A stretch of 64,000 nucleotides of DNA, taken from positions 24,341-88,340 of the forward strand of contig NZ_DAHVNP010000037.1 of NCBI RefSeq assembly GCF_027319265.1. Direction: 5' to 3'. The position numbers and the translations under genes are program-made. Shown piece after piece: positions 35,905-49,000 of the stretch. The notes beneath the pieces are model-generated. The model did no database searches, was not told the origin of the DNA, and worked only from the letters and a program-made list of their open reading frames with translations. Each line of letters opens with the position of its first letter. Position 1 is the first letter of the stretch. Source of the stretch: Ferrimicrobium sp. (lineage in GTDB: Bacteria > Actinomycetota > Acidimicrobiia > Acidimicrobiales > Acidimicrobiaceae).

Positions 35905-37569
35905 CTACAGGGGCCACGCCCGAACTGCTAACTCCGCAAGTCGTTCCGCTCGCCGAGCAGCTAATTCAAAACTCCAAGTATCGTATTGACTTAGCTCCCG
36001 GGTAAGGGAAAATGCCGAATCACCATATGTCCTATGCTTATCATCGAATCGTTTATTTTCAAGACTGGCATTGAGGGTGCGCTCAAGAAGAGTAAGGTTT
36101 TGCAGTTGATCTCGGAGAGCCACAAAGCGTTCGTATTCGTCAATAGTTTGAAAGTCACTTGGCCCACTAGACTTTGCAAAAATGTGCTCCACAGTGACCC
36201 CCTTGCTGCTCCAATCCGGCATCGACTCAGTGTTCAATCCCTTTTCGCTAAGCTCCTGCTGTTCAAGCCTCGCGAGTATATACTTTGCGCGCGTCGTCGT
36301 GATCGTGCCATATGAAGTAAAAGCAGCCTTGAAGGCGAGATCATCCGGAACCAGGCTCCGAACCAATTCCCTGACATCTTCAGGTCCTTTGGCCTTACCC
36401 TGGGAAATCGCTACCGCCGCCGCAGAAAATGCAGACTCCGCGCTTCCACCACCAAGAAGCCCGGCCATCCACGCCCGGACTGACCAGGCCGCGACGACGT
36501 CAACAAACCGTACTGCCTCGCTGTGACTCCACTCGCGAAACGCGGCAAGTAGAAGCGGAGTACTAGCCTCGAACCCGAACCGCCGGAACGCAAGGAGAGA
36601 ATCCTTTACCTCGATAGCTTGTGAGGACCAACTAACATCGTCGGGCTCGCGGAGGGCTAAATACTGCTGCGCAGCCTTTTCGAGGCGATCAACGTAGGTG
36701 CGCACTACCGTGGCGCCCTTTCCGATGCGTTCTTGCAACGCCTTGTAGAGTGCACGATTCGTGACGCTGCCCCATTGCGACATATATTCGTATCGTAGTA
36801 CCTTCACAAAGTTTTCTGGCTGTTCGAAACGACCAGTAAGCCGAGTCCAAACAGCCTCTACGTGGTCAATCTCTTGCTCGCCTGCCACACTGAAAAGATA
36901 GTTCTTTAGGAGGTCAGCTGTCGTCAAGTCCGCGCCACGGTCATTGAGAGTCTCGAAAATGACATAGGCTTCGGGAAGCTCGGATGCTACTGCCAACAGG
37001 ACCTGAACCTGAGTGTCGAGGAAATCAACCAAATCAATCAGGCGTCGGTATTCCGAAGGAGTGGGCGTCAAATCATCGAGACATCCTCGGATCAGATGAT
37101 AGGCATTCGCTAGCCCATCACGCGGGTCATTGACGGGTTTACGCTCGAGCATACGGCTATACGTGTCATGATCGTCAGGGCTAAGCATCAGTTTCGCCAC
37201 AGTATCCTCTTTAGTGAGCACATAGTCGCTAAGATGTGAGGACTCAAGCCCCTGAGCAGCGCGGTCTTGCTCAAAACCATACAGTCGATCCCGCGCAGCA
37301 ATGAGGAGAACTGCGGTGGTCGTAATGCGCTGTTGGCCATCGATGATAAGGTCACGGCCGTCACCTGACGAGTCGGAAGCGAGAACAATAGTGCCCATGA
37401 AGTAAGAATTGTTTGCTTCACGAGCACGCTGAATGTCAGCCCAATACTCTAAAATATGCTCGTCCCTCCAAGAGTAACGACGCTGAAAACGCGGGACCTT
37501 CAGGAGCCGGTCTGATAGAAGGTGCCCGAGATGGTCATGATCAAACTTTGCAGAATCAGTCACGGGCAC
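35905..37569 (-). CDS. DUF262/DUF1524 protein, GmrSD-like modification-dependent nuclease
   Basis: The N-terminal DUF262 domain has the signature VPRFQRRYSW (26-35) and IIDGQQRITT, the DGQQR motif thought to bind nucleotides and cleave with ParB-like chemistry. Near residue 458 is a DUF1524 HNH domain (VEHIFAK then LQNLTLLERTLNASLENKRF, DDK). GmrSD enzymes of this build are type IV restriction systems cutting phage DNA with modified bases. The start is unclear (TTG 37572, GTG 37569 or GTG 37563) and no Shine-Dalgarno is evident. It diverges from the helicase-methylase operon by about 420 bp, so the two may act as one defence locus. Confidence 0.85.
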   Translation of the reverse strand: MPVTDSAKFDHDHLGHLLSDRLLKVPRFQRRYSWRDEHILEYWADIQRAREANNSYFMGTIVLASDSSGDGRDLIIDGQQRITTTAVLLIAARDRLYGFEQDRAAQGLESSHLSDYVLTKEDTVAKLMLSPDDHDTYSRMLERKPVNDPRDGLANAYHLIRGCLDDLTPTPSEYRRLIDLVDFLDTQVQVLLAVASELPEAYVIFETLNDRGADLTTADLLKNYLFSVAGEQEIDHVEAVWTRLTGRFEQPENFVKVLRYEYMSQWGSVTNRALYKALQERIGKGATVVRTYVDRLEKAAQQYLALREPDDVSWSSQAIEVKDSLLAFRRFGFEASTPLLLAAFREWSHSEAVRFVDVVAAWSVRAWMAGLLGGGSAESAFSAAAVAISQGKAKGPEDVRELVRSLVPDDLAFKAAFTSYGTITTTRAKYILARLEQQELSEKGLNTESMPDWSSKGVTVEHIFAKSSGPSDFQTIDEYERFVALRDQLQNLTLLERTLNASLENKRFDDKHRTYGDSAFSLTRELSQYDTWSFELAARRAERLAELAVRAWPL

Positions 37570-37572
37570 CAA

Positions 37573-37987
37573 TCTAAACCAGCAGCCAGGCTAACCGTGC
37601 ACTCCCGGACCTATTACCCTAACATTTGTACAGATCTCCACAAACTCCCGACGCCTACGCCGCTCCGAAGATGAGATGATTCTGAGCAGATTCAGATTTA
37701 AAGGATTCAGTAGGTTCGCAGAATCTAGTTGTAGTACGTCGTATGAGCGATCCGGCCATGCTCACTGAGTAGACCGCAACATACTTCGCACTCAAACGCC
37801 GATCTGAATGATGAAGGACAAGCTCAGCCTTCGACTGATCATCAAGACTTCCGCTCGGGGTGTGCAGTGCATGGCGCAACCATAGTCTACGGTTCAAGTG
37901 GTAGGGTGAATCATCACAGGGTAGTCGGCTGATCAGGCGCTGCCTCGAAAGTCGGCGGCTCAGTGTCATGGGGAGGGGGTTGATAGC
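37573..37987. other. divergent regulatory gap between the GmrSD-like gene and helicase operon
   Basis: About 415 bp presumably holding promoters for both directions. No -35/-10 pair is convincing. GGGGAGGGGG at 37970-37979 is the Shine-Dalgarno of the helicase gene. An open frame on the minus strand here lacks coding character. Confidence 0.4.
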
Positions 37988-40900
37988 GTGGACGTCTTTG
38001 AACTTCGCGACCGAATGGTGGGCGAGTACGAGAGCTACGTGATGAGCTACCTCGCTATTGCCGACAAGAGATTGGAAGCTCGAGTCCGAGACGAACTTGA
38101 TCAAGGCTTGCTCTGGCCCAAACCCCGAATCGGCCTTAACCCAAGTTTCGAATCTGGAGGCACAATCTCAGAGCTCGTTGCCGATGGGGTTCTCCATCCT
38201 GAGTGTCTACGAATCTTTCAGATCAAGAATGAAGCGGGTGCTGTTCTTAGCCCACTTGAGTTGCACCGCCATCAGCGCCAAGCAATTGAGATCGCGAGAT
38301 CTGGCGTCAACTATGTCCTGACCACTGGGACTGGATCTGGTAAGAGCCTTGCCTACATCATTCCAATCGTGGACGCGATTTTGAGAGAAGGGCCTGGCAG
38401 GGGTATCAAGGCCATCGTCGTCTACCCAATGAATGCTCTCGCCAACTCCCAGGCACAAGAACTCACAAAATTTCTTAATTATGGCTACCCCAATGCCCAG
38501 GGCCCCGTCACCTTTCGGCGCTACACCGGCCAAGAGAGCGATGATGAGCGCCAAGACATTATCGAGAACCCACCCGACATCTTGCTGACTAACTACGTGA
38601 TGCTCGAGTTGATCCTGACACGGGTCGAAGAACGACGCCTGATCGACGCCGCAACAGACTTACGTTTTCTAGTCTTCGACGAGTTTCATACCTATCGGGG
38701 ACGACAAGGTGCAGACGTTGCCTATCTGGCAAGACGGACACGACTTGCCTGTGGTGGTGACCGACTTCAGATGATCGGCACGTCTGCCACGATGTCGAGC
38801 TCAGATGACCAAGAGGGAGAGATTGCCAGGGTCGCAAGCTCGCTGTTTGGAGCCCAAGTCACGAGCGAGGCTGTGATCGGTGAAACCTTGCGAAGGGCAA
38901 CAAGACCTCGTGACTTCTCGGATCCCGCGGAACTGAGCGCGCTCATCGAACGCCTTCGATCAGGAGAGGATCCTTCCGAATTATTCGAGGAATTCGTCAA
39001 TGACCCGTTGTCGAGTTTTGTTGAGCAACAATTTGGGCTCGTTGAGGATGCAACCGGTCACCTGATCCGCCAAGCCCCTCAACCGATTGGTGGACCCTCT
39101 GGGGTGGCTTCGCGCCTTAGCGCCTCAACCGGTATCGACGCCTCCACGTGCGAGCAGGCCCTTCGCAAGCAACTCTTGGCTGGATATCGCATTTGCCCAA
39201 AAGGCGCGCGGTTTCCAGTGTTTGCCTTCAGGGTTCATCAATTCCTCTCCCGAGGAGACGCAGTATCAGCGACTCTTGACGCACCCGAACATAGAGAGAT
39301 ATCGTTTGAGGGCGAGTCCTGGATCATCGGTGATTCTGGTGAGCGTGAGGCGCTCTATCAACTGGCGTTCTGTCGAGAATGCGGGCAGGACTACTCGGTC
39401 GTTTCGTTGGTGGGAAGCAGCGCAAAGACTCTGCGCCGCGACCTTGAGCTCCAGCGTGATATCGTACCGAGATTCGTGCCGCGTCCATTCGAGGATCGCG
39501 GTGCAGAGATCCAAGGGGAGAGCGGGTATCTCTTCTTCGGCCCTTGGGATGACACCAGCAACGATTACTTCGATGCCCTGCCAGAGCAATGGGTTACTTA
39601 TCGCAACGATCAACCCGCCGTTGAGAGCCGGTATCGGGAACGATTACCCCAAGCCGTCCAAGTGCACAAAGATGGAGTCATTGGGCACGGTGGAGTGCGT
39701 GCTTACTACTTTCGTGCGCCATTGCAGTTCTGTCTCGCCTGCCATGTCTCCTATAGCCCGCACCAGCGCTCAGACCTAGCAAAACTCTCCACGCTTGGTT
39801 CTGGTGGCCGCTCAACAGCGACCACCATTCTCTCGCTCTCAGTGCTGAAAGAACTGCGCACGAGCGATGCGAGCCAAGAAGCAAAGAAGTTGCTGGTCTT
39901 TACCGACAACCGCCAAGATGCCAGCCTCCAGGCTGGGCATTTCAATGACTTTGTGGAGATGACCCAACTGCGCTCTGGGCTCTACCGAGCCCTCAGGGCC
40001 GCTGGTGAATCCGGACTCACGCATGAGAATCTGACCAACGCCCTCCATGAAGCCATGGGGGTGGATTTTGCAACCTACTCAGCCTCCCCTGATGCGCTCT
40101 TTAGTCAGCGCGAGAGCATCGATCGCACCTTCCGAGAGGTTCTTGGATATCGTACCTATCGCGACCTGGAGCGAGGATGGAGGATCTTTTCGCCAAATCT
40201 TGAACAGACCGGTCTCCTTCGGATCGACTACGCGGACCTCGATGCCATCGCGTCCACTGAAGGACTTTGGACTGATCTGCACCAGGCGTTAAGTGGTGCA
40301 AGTCCCAGTACTCGAAGGGCACTCGCCTCCATTCTTCTCGACTACCTTCGCAAGGCACTCGCCATCAAAGTCGACTACCTGACCCCTCAGTTTCAAGAGC
40401 AGCTAATCCAAAAGTCTGGTCAACATCTGAGACCACCTTGGGCTCTGGATGAGAATGAGCAACTCCTCAGTGCAACAGTTGCCTACCTCGGATCGGCTGA
40501 GGGGAATTCGCGACGTGAGGCGAACATCATCAAGCTCGGACGCCTGAGTGGCTACGGTCAATGGCTTCGACGAAGCTCGACCTTTCCCCATCTCGCTGCT
40601 CCACTTCCCTCGGATGAGGTCGAAACGGTAATCGCCCAACTCCTTGAGATCCTCATCCGGGTGGGACTCGTCGAAAAAATCACGCGTCGCCGCGAGGGAT
40701 CCGTAGGCTATCAGGTGAAGGCATCGGCAATTCGGTGGCTTCAAGGAAACGGCGAAATCGCCCCCGATCCCATTCATATGCCAAGAGCTCCCGAGGGTGG
40801 TCGTCGGCCTAACTCCTACTTTCAGCACCTCTATATGGGAGGCGCCAATGATTTCGCTGGACTCGAAGCAAGAGAACACACCGCCCAGGTCCCAGCTGAA

Positions 40901-43201
40901 GTACGCCAAGAGCGGGAGCAGAGGTTTCGCCGGGGTGAGCTCGCTGCACTGTTTTGCTCACCCACCATGGAGCTCGGCGTCGACATCGCAGAGCTCTCGG
41001 TGGTTGGACTTCGCAACGTTCCACCAACACCGGCAAACTACGCGCAGCGTTCAGGACGCGCGGGGCGTTCGGGTCAACCGGCACTCGTTTTTGCCTACGC
41101 GACCACTGGCTCACCTCATGACCAATACTTCTTCAAGCGACCCGACAAGATGATTGCTGGTCAGGTCTCTCCTCCCCGGCTCGATCTCGCCAACCAGGAT
41201 CTCGTCAGGAGCCACATCCATTCCTTATGGCTCAGTGCGGCTCACTTTAGCCTCGAGAGGCGCCTGGCCGATCTGCTCGAGGTCAATGGAGACCCTCCGC
41301 CACTCAACCTCAAGGAACGGGTTGAGGCGGCGCTTCAGGACCAGACACCAAAGATCTTTGCGACGGAGCGGGCGCGACAGTTGTTAGCTCCCTTGGAGCC
41401 CGAACTTAAAGAGGCGGGCTGGTGGGGTGACTTGTGGCTCAGTGAGACCATGAATCAACTGCCAAGGCGATTCGAGGAGGCAACTCGGCGCTGGAAGAGT
41501 CTGTATCGGGCTGCGAGTTCGCAAATCGCTATCCAGAACCGAATCTCCCAAGATGCCGCGCGATCACCCAGGGATCGGCAAAATGCCGATCGACTCCGCA
41601 ACGAGGCCAGAGCTCAGCTCGAACTGCTGCTGCTTGATAACAACGCTTCGACACAGTCGGACTTCTACTCCTACCGCTACTTTGCCGCAGAAGGGTTCCT
41701 GCCTGGATACTCATTTCCTCGCCTTCCTCTCTCGGCCTTTATCCCTGGCAGGAGACGGGGCTATGGAGAAGATGGCTTTCTCGCCAGGCCTCGCTTCCTT
41801 GCCATTAGCGAGTTTGGACCGCGAAACTTCATCTATCATGAAGGATCTCGCTACGAGGTCAATCGCGTCATCCTACCCGTTGGGCAGGGTGCAGGTGCAA
41901 ACGGTGAGGGCGTTCTGACTCGCCGAGCCAAGCTCTGTGACAAATGTGGCTATCTGCACCCCATGAGCTCTGATGTCGGTCCGGATATCTGTGAGAGCTG
42001 TGGTTCTGAACTTGGCGTGGCCATTCCGAACCTCTTTCGCCTTGAGAACGTGGTCACCCGACGTCGAGAACGCATCAACTCCGATGAAGAGGAGCGGCGT
42101 CGACAAGGGTATCAGGTCAAGACCAGCTACCGACATGCTGAGACCTCTACCCTGCATGGTGAAGTCATGATCGACGAGGCCGTTGCCCTCCGGTTGACCT
42201 ATGGGCAGGCGACAACCCTGTGGCGCATCAACCAAGGTTGGAGGCGACGAGCGAATCAGGCAGAAGTTGGCTTTGGGCTCGATGTCGAACGAGGCTACTG
42301 GGCAAGTCGACCCGACGAGCAGGCAGAGTCCGCTGAAGCCGACACTGATCCAATCAACGCTCGGATGATTCGCGTCGTCGTCCCCTACGTCGAGGATGCA
42401 CGCAATGTACTGGTCATTGAACCGGTGAACGGCCTAATTGATGGGAGCAATCGTACCGGGACTATGGCCTCGCTCCAAGCGGCATTGAAACACGCGATCC
42501 AAATCGTCTATCAGCTCGAAGACAATGAGCTTGCCGCGGAGCCACTCCCTGACACCGAAGATCGTCGATTCATCTTGCTCTATGAGGCCTCAGAGGGTGG
42601 GGCGGGTGTGCTCCATCGGCTCATCGAAGAACCCCATGCCTTTGAGAGGGTTGCTCGGATCGCGCGAGAGCTCTGTCATGTGGACCCTGACACCGGTCGA
42701 GACCAAGTGACCAACGGTATCGCTCCGTGCAGCGTGGCTTGCTATAACTGTCTGCTGTCCTACTACAACCAGGGTGATCATCGCAATCTCGATCGACAAC
42801 TGGTGCTCCCGTTGCTTGGCGACCTCATGCGCTCGATCACACATGCCACCGGTGGAAGCCGCGATGTCGAGGCTGCACTCAAGAAGCTGAGAGCAGTCAC
42901 CGCCAGCACGCTCGAGAACACCTGGCTCGACTATCTCGTCGAACACCGGCTTCGCCTGCCATCAAGCGCGGCATGCCTCGTCGAGGCCGCGAGCTGTCGC
43001 CCAGATTTTCTCTATGAGCGCGATTATGTGGCGATCTTTATCGATGGCCCCGTTCATGACTATCAAGAGATCCAGCTCCGCGACGAGGCCGCGACCAGTC
43101 GGCTGCGCACCCTTGGCTGGAGCGTAATCCGATTCGGGTACCAAGACGACTGGAGCCAAATCTGTGCCAGTCGGCCCGATATCTTTGGAGCAGACTCATG
43201 A
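37988..43201 (+). CDS. giant DEAD/DEAH helicase with DUF1998-like region and nuclease-like C-terminus (DruE/DrmAB-like)
   Basis: A 1737-residue superfamily 2 helicase, GTG start behind GGGGAGGGGG. Seen in order: Q-motif region HRHQRQAI (93-100); Walker A TGTGSGKS (113-120); DEFH (231-234); TSATM (265-269); Cys pairs CRECG (about 464) and CLAC (about 580); the C-terminal RecA lobe with ELGVDIAEL and QRSGRAGR (1020-1027); a zinc site CDKCG...CESCG (from about 1318); [13 protein letters not shown] (about 1530) and [15 protein letters not shown], typical of DUF1998/MrfA-like regions; and a tail (about 1660-1737) with [25 protein letters not shown] residues resembling Vsr/DUF559 nucleases, though one acidic residue is not obvious. 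Similar DNA-translocating proteins are DruE (Druantia) and DrmA plus DrmB (DISARM). Coupled by ATGA to the SNF2 gene. Confidence 0.9.
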   Translation: MDVFELRDRMVGEYESYVMSYLAIADKRLEARVRDELDQGLLWPKPRIGLNPSFESGGTISELVADGVLHPECLRIFQIKNEAGAVLSPLELHRHQRQAIEIARSGVNYVLTTGTGSGKSLAYIIPIVDAILREGPGRGIKAIVVYPMNALANSQAQELTKFLNYGYPNAQGPVTFRRYTGQESDDERQDIIENPPDILLTNYVMLELILTRVEERRLIDAATDLRFLVFDEFHTYRGRQGADVAYLARRTRLACGGDRLQMIGTSATMSSSDDQEGEIARVASSLFGAQVTSEAVIGETLRRATRPRDFSDPAELSALIERLRSGEDPSELFEEFVNDPLSSFVEQQFGLVEDATGHLIRQAPQPIGGPSGVASRLSASTGIDASTCEQALRKQLLAGYRICPKGARFPVFAFRVHQFLSRGDAVSATLDAPEHREISFEGESWIIGDSGEREALYQLAFCRECGQDYSVVSLVGSSAKTLRRDLELQRDIVPRFVPRPFEDRGAEIQGESGYLFFGPWDDTSNDYFDALPEQWVTYRNDQPAVESRYRERLPQAVQVHKDGVIGHGGVRAYYFRAPLQFCLACHVSYSPHQRSDLAKLSTLGSGGRSTATTILSLSVLKELRTSDASQEAKKLLVFTDNRQDASLQAGHFNDFVEMTQLRSGLYRALRAAGESGLTHENLTNALHEAMGVDFATYSASPDALFSQRESIDRTFREVLGYRTYRDLERGWRIFSPNLEQTGLLRIDYADLDAIASTEGLWTDLHQALSGASPSTRRALASILLDYLRKALAIKVDYLTPQFQEQLIQKSGQHLRPPWALDENEQLLSATVAYLGSAEGNSRREANIIKLGRLSGYGQWLRRSSTFPHLAAPLPSDEVETVIAQLLEILIRVGLVEKITRRREGSVGYQVKASAIRWLQGNGEIAPDPIHMPRAPEGGRRPNSYFQHLYMGGANDFAGLEAREHTAQVPAEVRQEREQRFRRGELAALFCSPTMELGVDIAELSVVGLRNVPPTPANYAQRSGRAGRSGQPALVFAYATTGSPHDQYFFKRPDKMIAGQVSPPRLDLANQDLVRSHIHSLWLSAAHFSLERRLADLLEVNGDPPPLNLKERVEAALQDQTPKIFATERARQLLAPLEPELKEAGWWGDLWLSETMNQLPRRFEEATRRWKSLYRAASSQIAIQNRISQDAARSPRDRQNADRLRNEARAQLELLLLDNNASTQSDFYSYRYFAAEGFLPGYSFPRLPLSAFIPGRRRGYGEDGFLARPRFLAISEFGPRNFIYHEGSRYEVNRVILPVGQGAGANGEGVLTRRAKLCDKCGYLHPMSSDVGPDICESCGSELGVAIPNLFRLENVVTRRRERINSDEEERRRQGYQVKTSYRHAETSTLHGEVMIDEAVALRLTYGQATTLWRINQGWRRRANQAEVGFGLDVERGYWASRPDEQAESAEADTDPINARMIRVVVPYVEDARNVLVIEPVNGLIDGSNRTGTMASLQAALKHAIQIVYQLEDNELAAEPLPDTEDRRFILLYEASEGGAGVLHRLIEEPHAFERVARIARELCHVDPDTGRDQVTNGIAPCSVACYNCLLSYYNQGDHRNLDRQLVLPLLGDLMRSITHATGGSRDVEAALKKLRAVTASTLENTWLDYLVEHRLRLPSSAACLVEAASCRPDFLYERDYVAIFIDGPVHDYQEIQLRDEAATSRLRTLGWSVIRFGYQDDWSQICASRPDIFGADS

Positions 43202-46038
43202 AACATGCCGTTGGCAGCCTGGTGCGGGCCCGTGGTAGGGACTGGGTGGTGTTGCCTGAATCTGAGGAAGACTTACTTGTCCTTCGTCCACTTGGGGGGA
43301 CTGATCTCGAAGTCGCTGGTGTCCTTACCTCGATTGAGCCAGTTGAGCCTGCGAGCTTTGCTCTCCCAAGCACGAAGGACCTCGGAGATCTGCGGTCTGC
43401 ACGAATGCTCACCGATGCCCTGAAGCTCGGATTTCGCTCATCAGCGGGGCCCTTTCGCAGCTTTGGCCAGCTTGGCTTTGAGCCCAGGCCCTATCAGTTG
43501 GTTCCCCTCATGATGGCCCTCAAACTCGATCCGGTTCGCCTCCTCATCGCCGATGATGTCGGAGTTGGCAAGACCTGTGAGGCACTGATGATCTGTGCTG
43601 AGCTGTTGGCCCAAGGCGAGATCAAGCGAGTCTGTGTCCTTACGCCTCCTCACCTTGCCGTTCAGTGGCAAGAGGAGATGGCGACGAAGTTTGGCCTCCA
43701 GGCCGAAGTAGTGCTCGCTTCAACAGCGGCCGCCTTGGAGCGAGGATGTCGAACCGGCGAGACTCTCTTTGACCGCTACCCCATCACCATCGTTTCCACC
43801 GACTTCATCAAGGCCGATCGACGACGGTCTGAGTTTCTGCGCAGTGCGCCAGAGATGATCGTGGTCGATGAGGCCCATACCGTGGCTGCGGACACCCGAC
43901 TGCGCTCCTCGCGGCATCAGCGCCACCAGCTCATCGAGGAGCTTGCTCGCGACCAGCATCGTCACCTCATTCTCGTGACTGCTACGCCGCACTCTGGCAA
44001 TGAGGGTGCCTTCCGATCACTGCTCGCGCTCTTGAACGAGGAATTCCAAGACCTACCCGAGGATCTCTCGGGCGATAGGAACCGTCGACTTCGCGAGCAG
44101 GTCGCACGCCACTTGGTACAACGGCGCCGAGCAAACCTCGTCCACTACCTTGGTGACACCCAGTTCCCCGAACGCCAGAGTAAGGAGGCTCCCTACCGGT
44201 TAAGCGAGGACTATCAAACCCTTCTCAATCAGGTGCTCAACTACGCACGAGCCCAGACCAGCGAAGGTCATGGTGGGCTGGCGTCTGGTTCGAGGACGAA
44301 CGAGGCTTGGACCAATCGCCTGCGTTGGTGGTCCGCACTGGCGCTTTTACGAGCGATTGCCTCATCGCCAGCTGCTGGTGCGGCCACATTGCGGCGCCGA
44401 GCACAGACCCAAGAAACAACCGACCCCGAAGACGCCGAGCGCATAAGTCGCCAACGAGTGCTGGACCTTGTTGGCGACGACGAGGATGCCCAAGTCGATG
44501 AGGAGCTAGGAGTCCTTACCGATGTTGGCGAAGACACGGCGTCCAGTGCCCAGCAACGCAGGCTCCGCGAATTCGCCAAACTGACTGATTCATGTCGGGG
44601 CGAGAAGGATGCAAAGCTCATACTCCTCGTTGACGAGGTTCGTCGCATGCTGGGTGATGGGTTCTCTCCCATCATCTTCTGTCGGTTCATTGCAACCGCC
44701 GAGTACGTCGCCACTGAGTTGGACACCCGACTCCGTGGGGTCGAGGTCCGCCCCGTAACCGGCAATATTCCCTCCTCTGAGCGCGCCAGCATCGTCGACG
44801 AGCTCGCCAAACACCCAAAGCGCGTGCTAGTCGCCACTGACTGCCTGTCCGAGGGGATCAACCTTCAGGATTACTTCAATGCTGTCATCCATTATGACCT
44901 CTCATGGAACCCAACCCGCCATGAGCAGCGCGAGGGTCGAGTTGATCGCTTCGGACAAACCTCACCCGAGGTACGAGTCGTGACTTGCTACGGTAGCGAT
45001 AACCGCATCGATGGGTTGGTAATGGAGGTATTGCTCAGAAAGCACGAGTCGATCCGCAACTCCCTCGGCGTCTCAATTCCCGTTCCAGGTGATCCCAACA
45101 CGGTCGTAGAAACCCTCATTCGCGGAGTGCTCTCTCAAGGAGAGCAGCTCGGCCAAGGGACCCAGCTGACCCTCGAGGGTCTTGGACAAAGCGAAGCCGA
45201 GCTCGCCGAGGCTTGGAATGCGAGTGCGAAGCGCGAAGAGGCACTTCGCAGCGTCTTTGCCCAAAATATCTTGAAACCTGATATCGTCGAACGAGAGCTT
45301 GCAGAACTCACGCAGGCGATTGGTACCGTGGCCGACCTACGCCGCTTCACTCGAGATGTTCTGATCTCCGAAGGGGTATCGGTCAGCAATGACGACCCCA
45401 TGGTGGTCCAGCTTAGGAATGCACCGACCGCGATCCAAGATCTTGCCCATGGAAATCAAGAACTCAGCTTTCGATTTGGGTCCCAGCCCCGAGACCCTCG
45501 GGAGCGAGTGGCTTCAAGAGTCGAGCCCTTCATCGCCGGCCTTGGCGCCTGGGTGCTTGATTCGGCCCTTGATCACGCCGGTCCAGCCGCGCGTGCTAGC
45601 GTACGTCGCACTCCAGCGGTCAAACAACTCACCACACTCACCGTCGCGCGGTTACGATTCGAACTCACGACGCGGGTCTCTCAGCTCTTAGCAGAGGACG
45701 TCTTGGTCGCTGGCTTTGGTGCTGAGATTGTCGACAACCAAAGGCTCGTCCCCACCTGGCTCGCTCCCGAGGAGTCACTCGACCTCCTTGATGCCGAGTC
45801 AACTGGCAACGTGGGTGAGTCCCAAGCTGAGGAGGTTCTCAATCTGGTGCTCGACAACTACCATGATGGTTGGGAGTCCGGACTCATGGAGTGGGCCGAG
45901 CTTCGAGCTCTTGCGTTGCGCGAGAGCCATCTCCGAGTGCGAGAGGCCTCTCGGACCCGAGGGACCGTCGAAGTGCGCCTCATGTTGCCACTCGACCTCG
46001 TTGGGCTCTATATCTTGTTACCAGGGAATCCGAGATGA
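43198..46038 (+). CDS. SNF2-family helicase, DrmD-like
   Basis: A 946-residue SWI2/SNF2-type ATPase: motif [10 protein letters not shown] (118-126), DEAH (224-227), TATPHSG (about 261), motif [10 protein letters not shown] and motif [15 protein letters not shown] (575-587), followed by a long C-terminal region. The degenerate ADDVGVGKT and [13 protein letters not shown] forms are those of prokaryotic defence SNF2 enzymes such as DrmD, which accompanies DrmMI in class 1 DISARM. It should translocate on double-stranded DNA. Its ATG overlaps the helicase stop and its stop overlaps the methyltransferase start, each by 4 bp, so the three proteins are probably made in fixed ratio. Confidence 0.9.
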   Translation: MKHAVGSLVRARGRDWVVLPESEEDLLVLRPLGGTDLEVAGVLTSIEPVEPASFALPSTKDLGDLRSARMLTDALKLGFRSSAGPFRSFGQLGFEPRPYQLVPLMMALKLDPVRLLIADDVGVGKTCEALMICAELLAQGEIKRVCVLTPPHLAVQWQEEMATKFGLQAEVVLASTAAALERGCRTGETLFDRYPITIVSTDFIKADRRRSEFLRSAPEMIVVDEAHTVAADTRLRSSRHQRHQLIEELARDQHRHLILVTATPHSGNEGAFRSLLALLNEEFQDLPEDLSGDRNRRLREQVARHLVQRRRANLVHYLGDTQFPERQSKEAPYRLSEDYQTLLNQVLNYARAQTSEGHGGLASGSRTNEAWTNRLRWWSALALLRAIASSPAAGAATLRRRAQTQETTDPEDAERISRQRVLDLVGDDEDAQVDEELGVLTDVGEDTASSAQQRRLREFAKLTDSCRGEKDAKLILLVDEVRRMLGDGFSPIIFCRFIATAEYVATELDTRLRGVEVRPVTGNIPSSERASIVDELAKHPKRVLVATDCLSEGINLQDYFNAVIHYDLSWNPTRHEQREGRVDRFGQTSPEVRVVTCYGSDNRIDGLVMEVLLRKHESIRNSLGVSIPVPGDPNTVVETLIRGVLSQGEQLGQGTQLTLEGLGQSEAELAEAWNASAKREEALRSVFAQNILKPDIVERELAELTQAIGTVADLRRFTRDVLISEGVSVSNDDPMVVQLRNAPTAIQDLAHGNQELSFRFGSQPRDPRERVASRVEPFIAGLGAWVLDSALDHAGPAARASVRRTPAVKQLTTLTVARLRFELTTRVSQLLAEDVLVAGFGAEIVDNQRLVPTWLAPEESLDLLDAESTGNVGESQAEEVLNLVLDNYHDGWESGLMEWAELRALALRESHLRVREASRTRGTVEVRLMLPLDLVGLYILLPGNPR

Positions 46039-49000
46039 GTACTCAGGCAACAGGAGTGGGCATCACGAGTGTAGGCGGGTTGTTGCCGATCGAGTTTCTC
46101 GCTCGACTCCGCGACCCCAATTCTGGATTAGAAGGGCTTCGTCCAAGCGATTATCACTTAGGGGCGAACGAGCGTATCACCGAGATCGTCAGCCGATCCT
46201 GGAATCGACTCACCAACGCGTGGAGGGGATTCAGTGAATCCCTGGCCCAGCTTGACGAGACAGACACCGCATCTGGCCTCACGCGAGACAAGTGGCTTGG
46301 GGTTATCTTTAACGAACTCGGCTATGGACGACTCCAACGAGCCAAGACGATCGAGATTCAAGGAGAGACCTATCCCCTCAGCCACGAGTGGGGGTCTATC
46401 CCTATCCACTTGGTCGGCGCCGGAGTCGCACTTGATCGACGAACACCCGGCGTTCGAGGTGCTGCGGGCAAGAGTCCTCATTCCCTGGTCCAAGAGCTCC
46501 TCAATCGCTCATCCGATCGTCTCTGGGGAATAGTCTCAAATGGGATCATTCTGCGCATCTTGCGCGACAGCACGAGCCTTACCCGTCAGTCGTACTTAGA
46601 ATTCGATCTTGAGGCGATCTTTTCCAACGAGCGCTTCGATGACTTCGTAACGCTCTGGATGATCGTCCATGAGAGCCGCTTTGAAGGAGACGAGCCAAGT
46701 ACTTGCTGGCTCGAACGTTGGCGGGGCAAGATCAATGAATCCGGCATTCGTGCGCTCGATGCTCTCCAAGGTGGGGTACGACACGCCATCGAGGCCATCG
46801 GAGAGGGTCTCATCACTCACCCTAACAATCAGCAGCTGCGTGGCACCCTAACATCAGGGGAACTGAGCAGTCTTGACCTCTACCGTCAGATTTTGCGGCT
46901 CATCTATCGGATTCTTTTCCTCTTCGTCGCAGAAGATCGCCAGCTCTTGCACGGAACCGCAGTTGATCCGATCGCCATCAAGCGTTACGAGCAGTGGTAC
47001 TCGACCAAAAGATTGCGCGAACAAGCGTGGGGTGCACGCTCAGATCGCCACGCGGACTTATGGGAGATGCTGAAAGTCGTCATGGACGGACTCGGAGACC
47101 CAGCTGGTCTTGCCCCCCTCGGCCTTGGTGCGTTGGGAAGTTTTCTCTGGAGTGATCAAGCGATTCCCGACCTTCTCGGTACCACGATCAGCAACCGGAG
47201 CCTTGGTGCGGCCATTCTTCATCTCTCGACTACCGAGTCAGAGGGTGTACGTCGCCGAGTCGACTTTGCCAATCTTGGGGCAGAGGAGCTCGGAAGTGTC
47301 TATGAAGCCTTATTGGAGCTCAATCCTCGGATCCACGAAGACGGCAAGCCGTTCGCCTTACGAGATACGCCTGGCAATGAGCGCAAGACTTCCGGTAGCT
47401 TCTACACGCCAAGTGAGTTGGTTGCGAGCCTGCTTGAGAGCGCACTTGACCCGGTGATTGAGGAGGCACTTGCGAAAAGCGATCCTGAGGCTGCGCTCCT
47501 CTCAATCCGGGTTCTTGATCCCGCCTGTGGATCTGGTCACTTTCTGATTGCAGCCGCGCATCGGATGGCAGAACGGCTGGCAGCCTTTCGGGCCGGAGAG
47601 TCGGAGGCTCCCCCAGCTCAGGTACGCCATGCCCTACGCGAGGTGATCGCCAAGTGTTGCTATGGGATCGACATCAACCCAATGGCTGTCGAGCTGGCAA
47701 AGGTGAGTCTCTGGATGGAGGCGATGGAGGCGGGGAAACCCTTGACGTTTCTTGAACGCCATATCGTTACCGGTAATGCCCTCATCGGCACCACACCAGA
47801 GCTCGTTGCCGACGGGATCCCCGACGAAGCCTACAAAGTGCTCGATGGGGATGACAAGACAACCGCAGGCAACAGTAAGAGAAGAAACAAAGATTTCCGA
47901 CGTGGGAGGTTGACTCTCGATGTCGAAAGCATTGGTCTTGAGGTAGGCGCCCTAGCCGCCCAGGCTGCGGCCCTCGACGCAATAGACGACGACAACATCA
48001 ATGATGTCGCGGCCAAGGCACAGCTTTGGGAGGAACTCCAGCACCAAAGCTCCTTTGCAAGCGAAAAATGGGCAGCTGACGCGTGGTGCGCTGCCTTTTT
48101 CTATCACAAAGTTCCCCAGGGCGGTGAGATCACCAGTGAAACAGTGGAGAAGGTGCGGCTAGGCGGCTCCCAAGCGCTCAGCGAACGCGAACGCGAACTG
48201 ATCGAGAAGGCCGCAAAGGACTACCAGTTCCTCCATTTCCACATCGCCTTTCCGGAGGTCTTCTTCCCCACGGCTCGGCCGGGAGACGAACACAAGACGC
48301 GCGAGAACGCAGGGTTCGATGTTGTACTTGGAAATCCTCCTTGGGGTCAAGTGGAGCTAGATCCAGTCCAGTTTTTTGCCATTGATCATCCCGAGGTCAG
48401 CCAGGCGCAAAACATGGCGGCACGTGACCGGATGATCAAGGAACTTCTAGAACGAGACGCCTTATCGTATCAAGGTTACGTTAGTGCCAAGCAGGCACTC
48501 CAACGCTTTCAAGCTTTTGTTCATTCTTCCGGGCGCTTTGCCTTAACGAGCAGAGGCCGCCTCAATACAGCACCCCTCTTCGCAGAACTTGCTCGTCATG
48601 CAATAAACCCAATGGGACTGGTAGGCATTATCGTTCCTTCGGGCATTGCTACCGATTCATTCACCCAATACTTCTTCCAGGACATTATCAGCGCTCAATC
48701 TCTCGCAAGCCTCTACGACTTCGAGAACAGAAGCAAGCTATTCCCAGCAGTCGATAGCAGACAAAAGTTCTGCCTTCTCACAATCACGGGGGTTGCGAGA
48801 CAGCACCCTGCAGCCGACTTCGTACTCTTTGCACAACAGGTGGCGGACCTGAACGTCCCTGAGCGTCACGTGACGTTATCGACGGCCGACTTTGAATTAA
48901 TCAACCCAAACACGGGGAATATGCCAATCTTCCGCAGTCGAGACGATGCAGAGTTGGCGCGGGACGTTTATGCCCGTGTCCCAGTGCTTGTCCGGACCGA

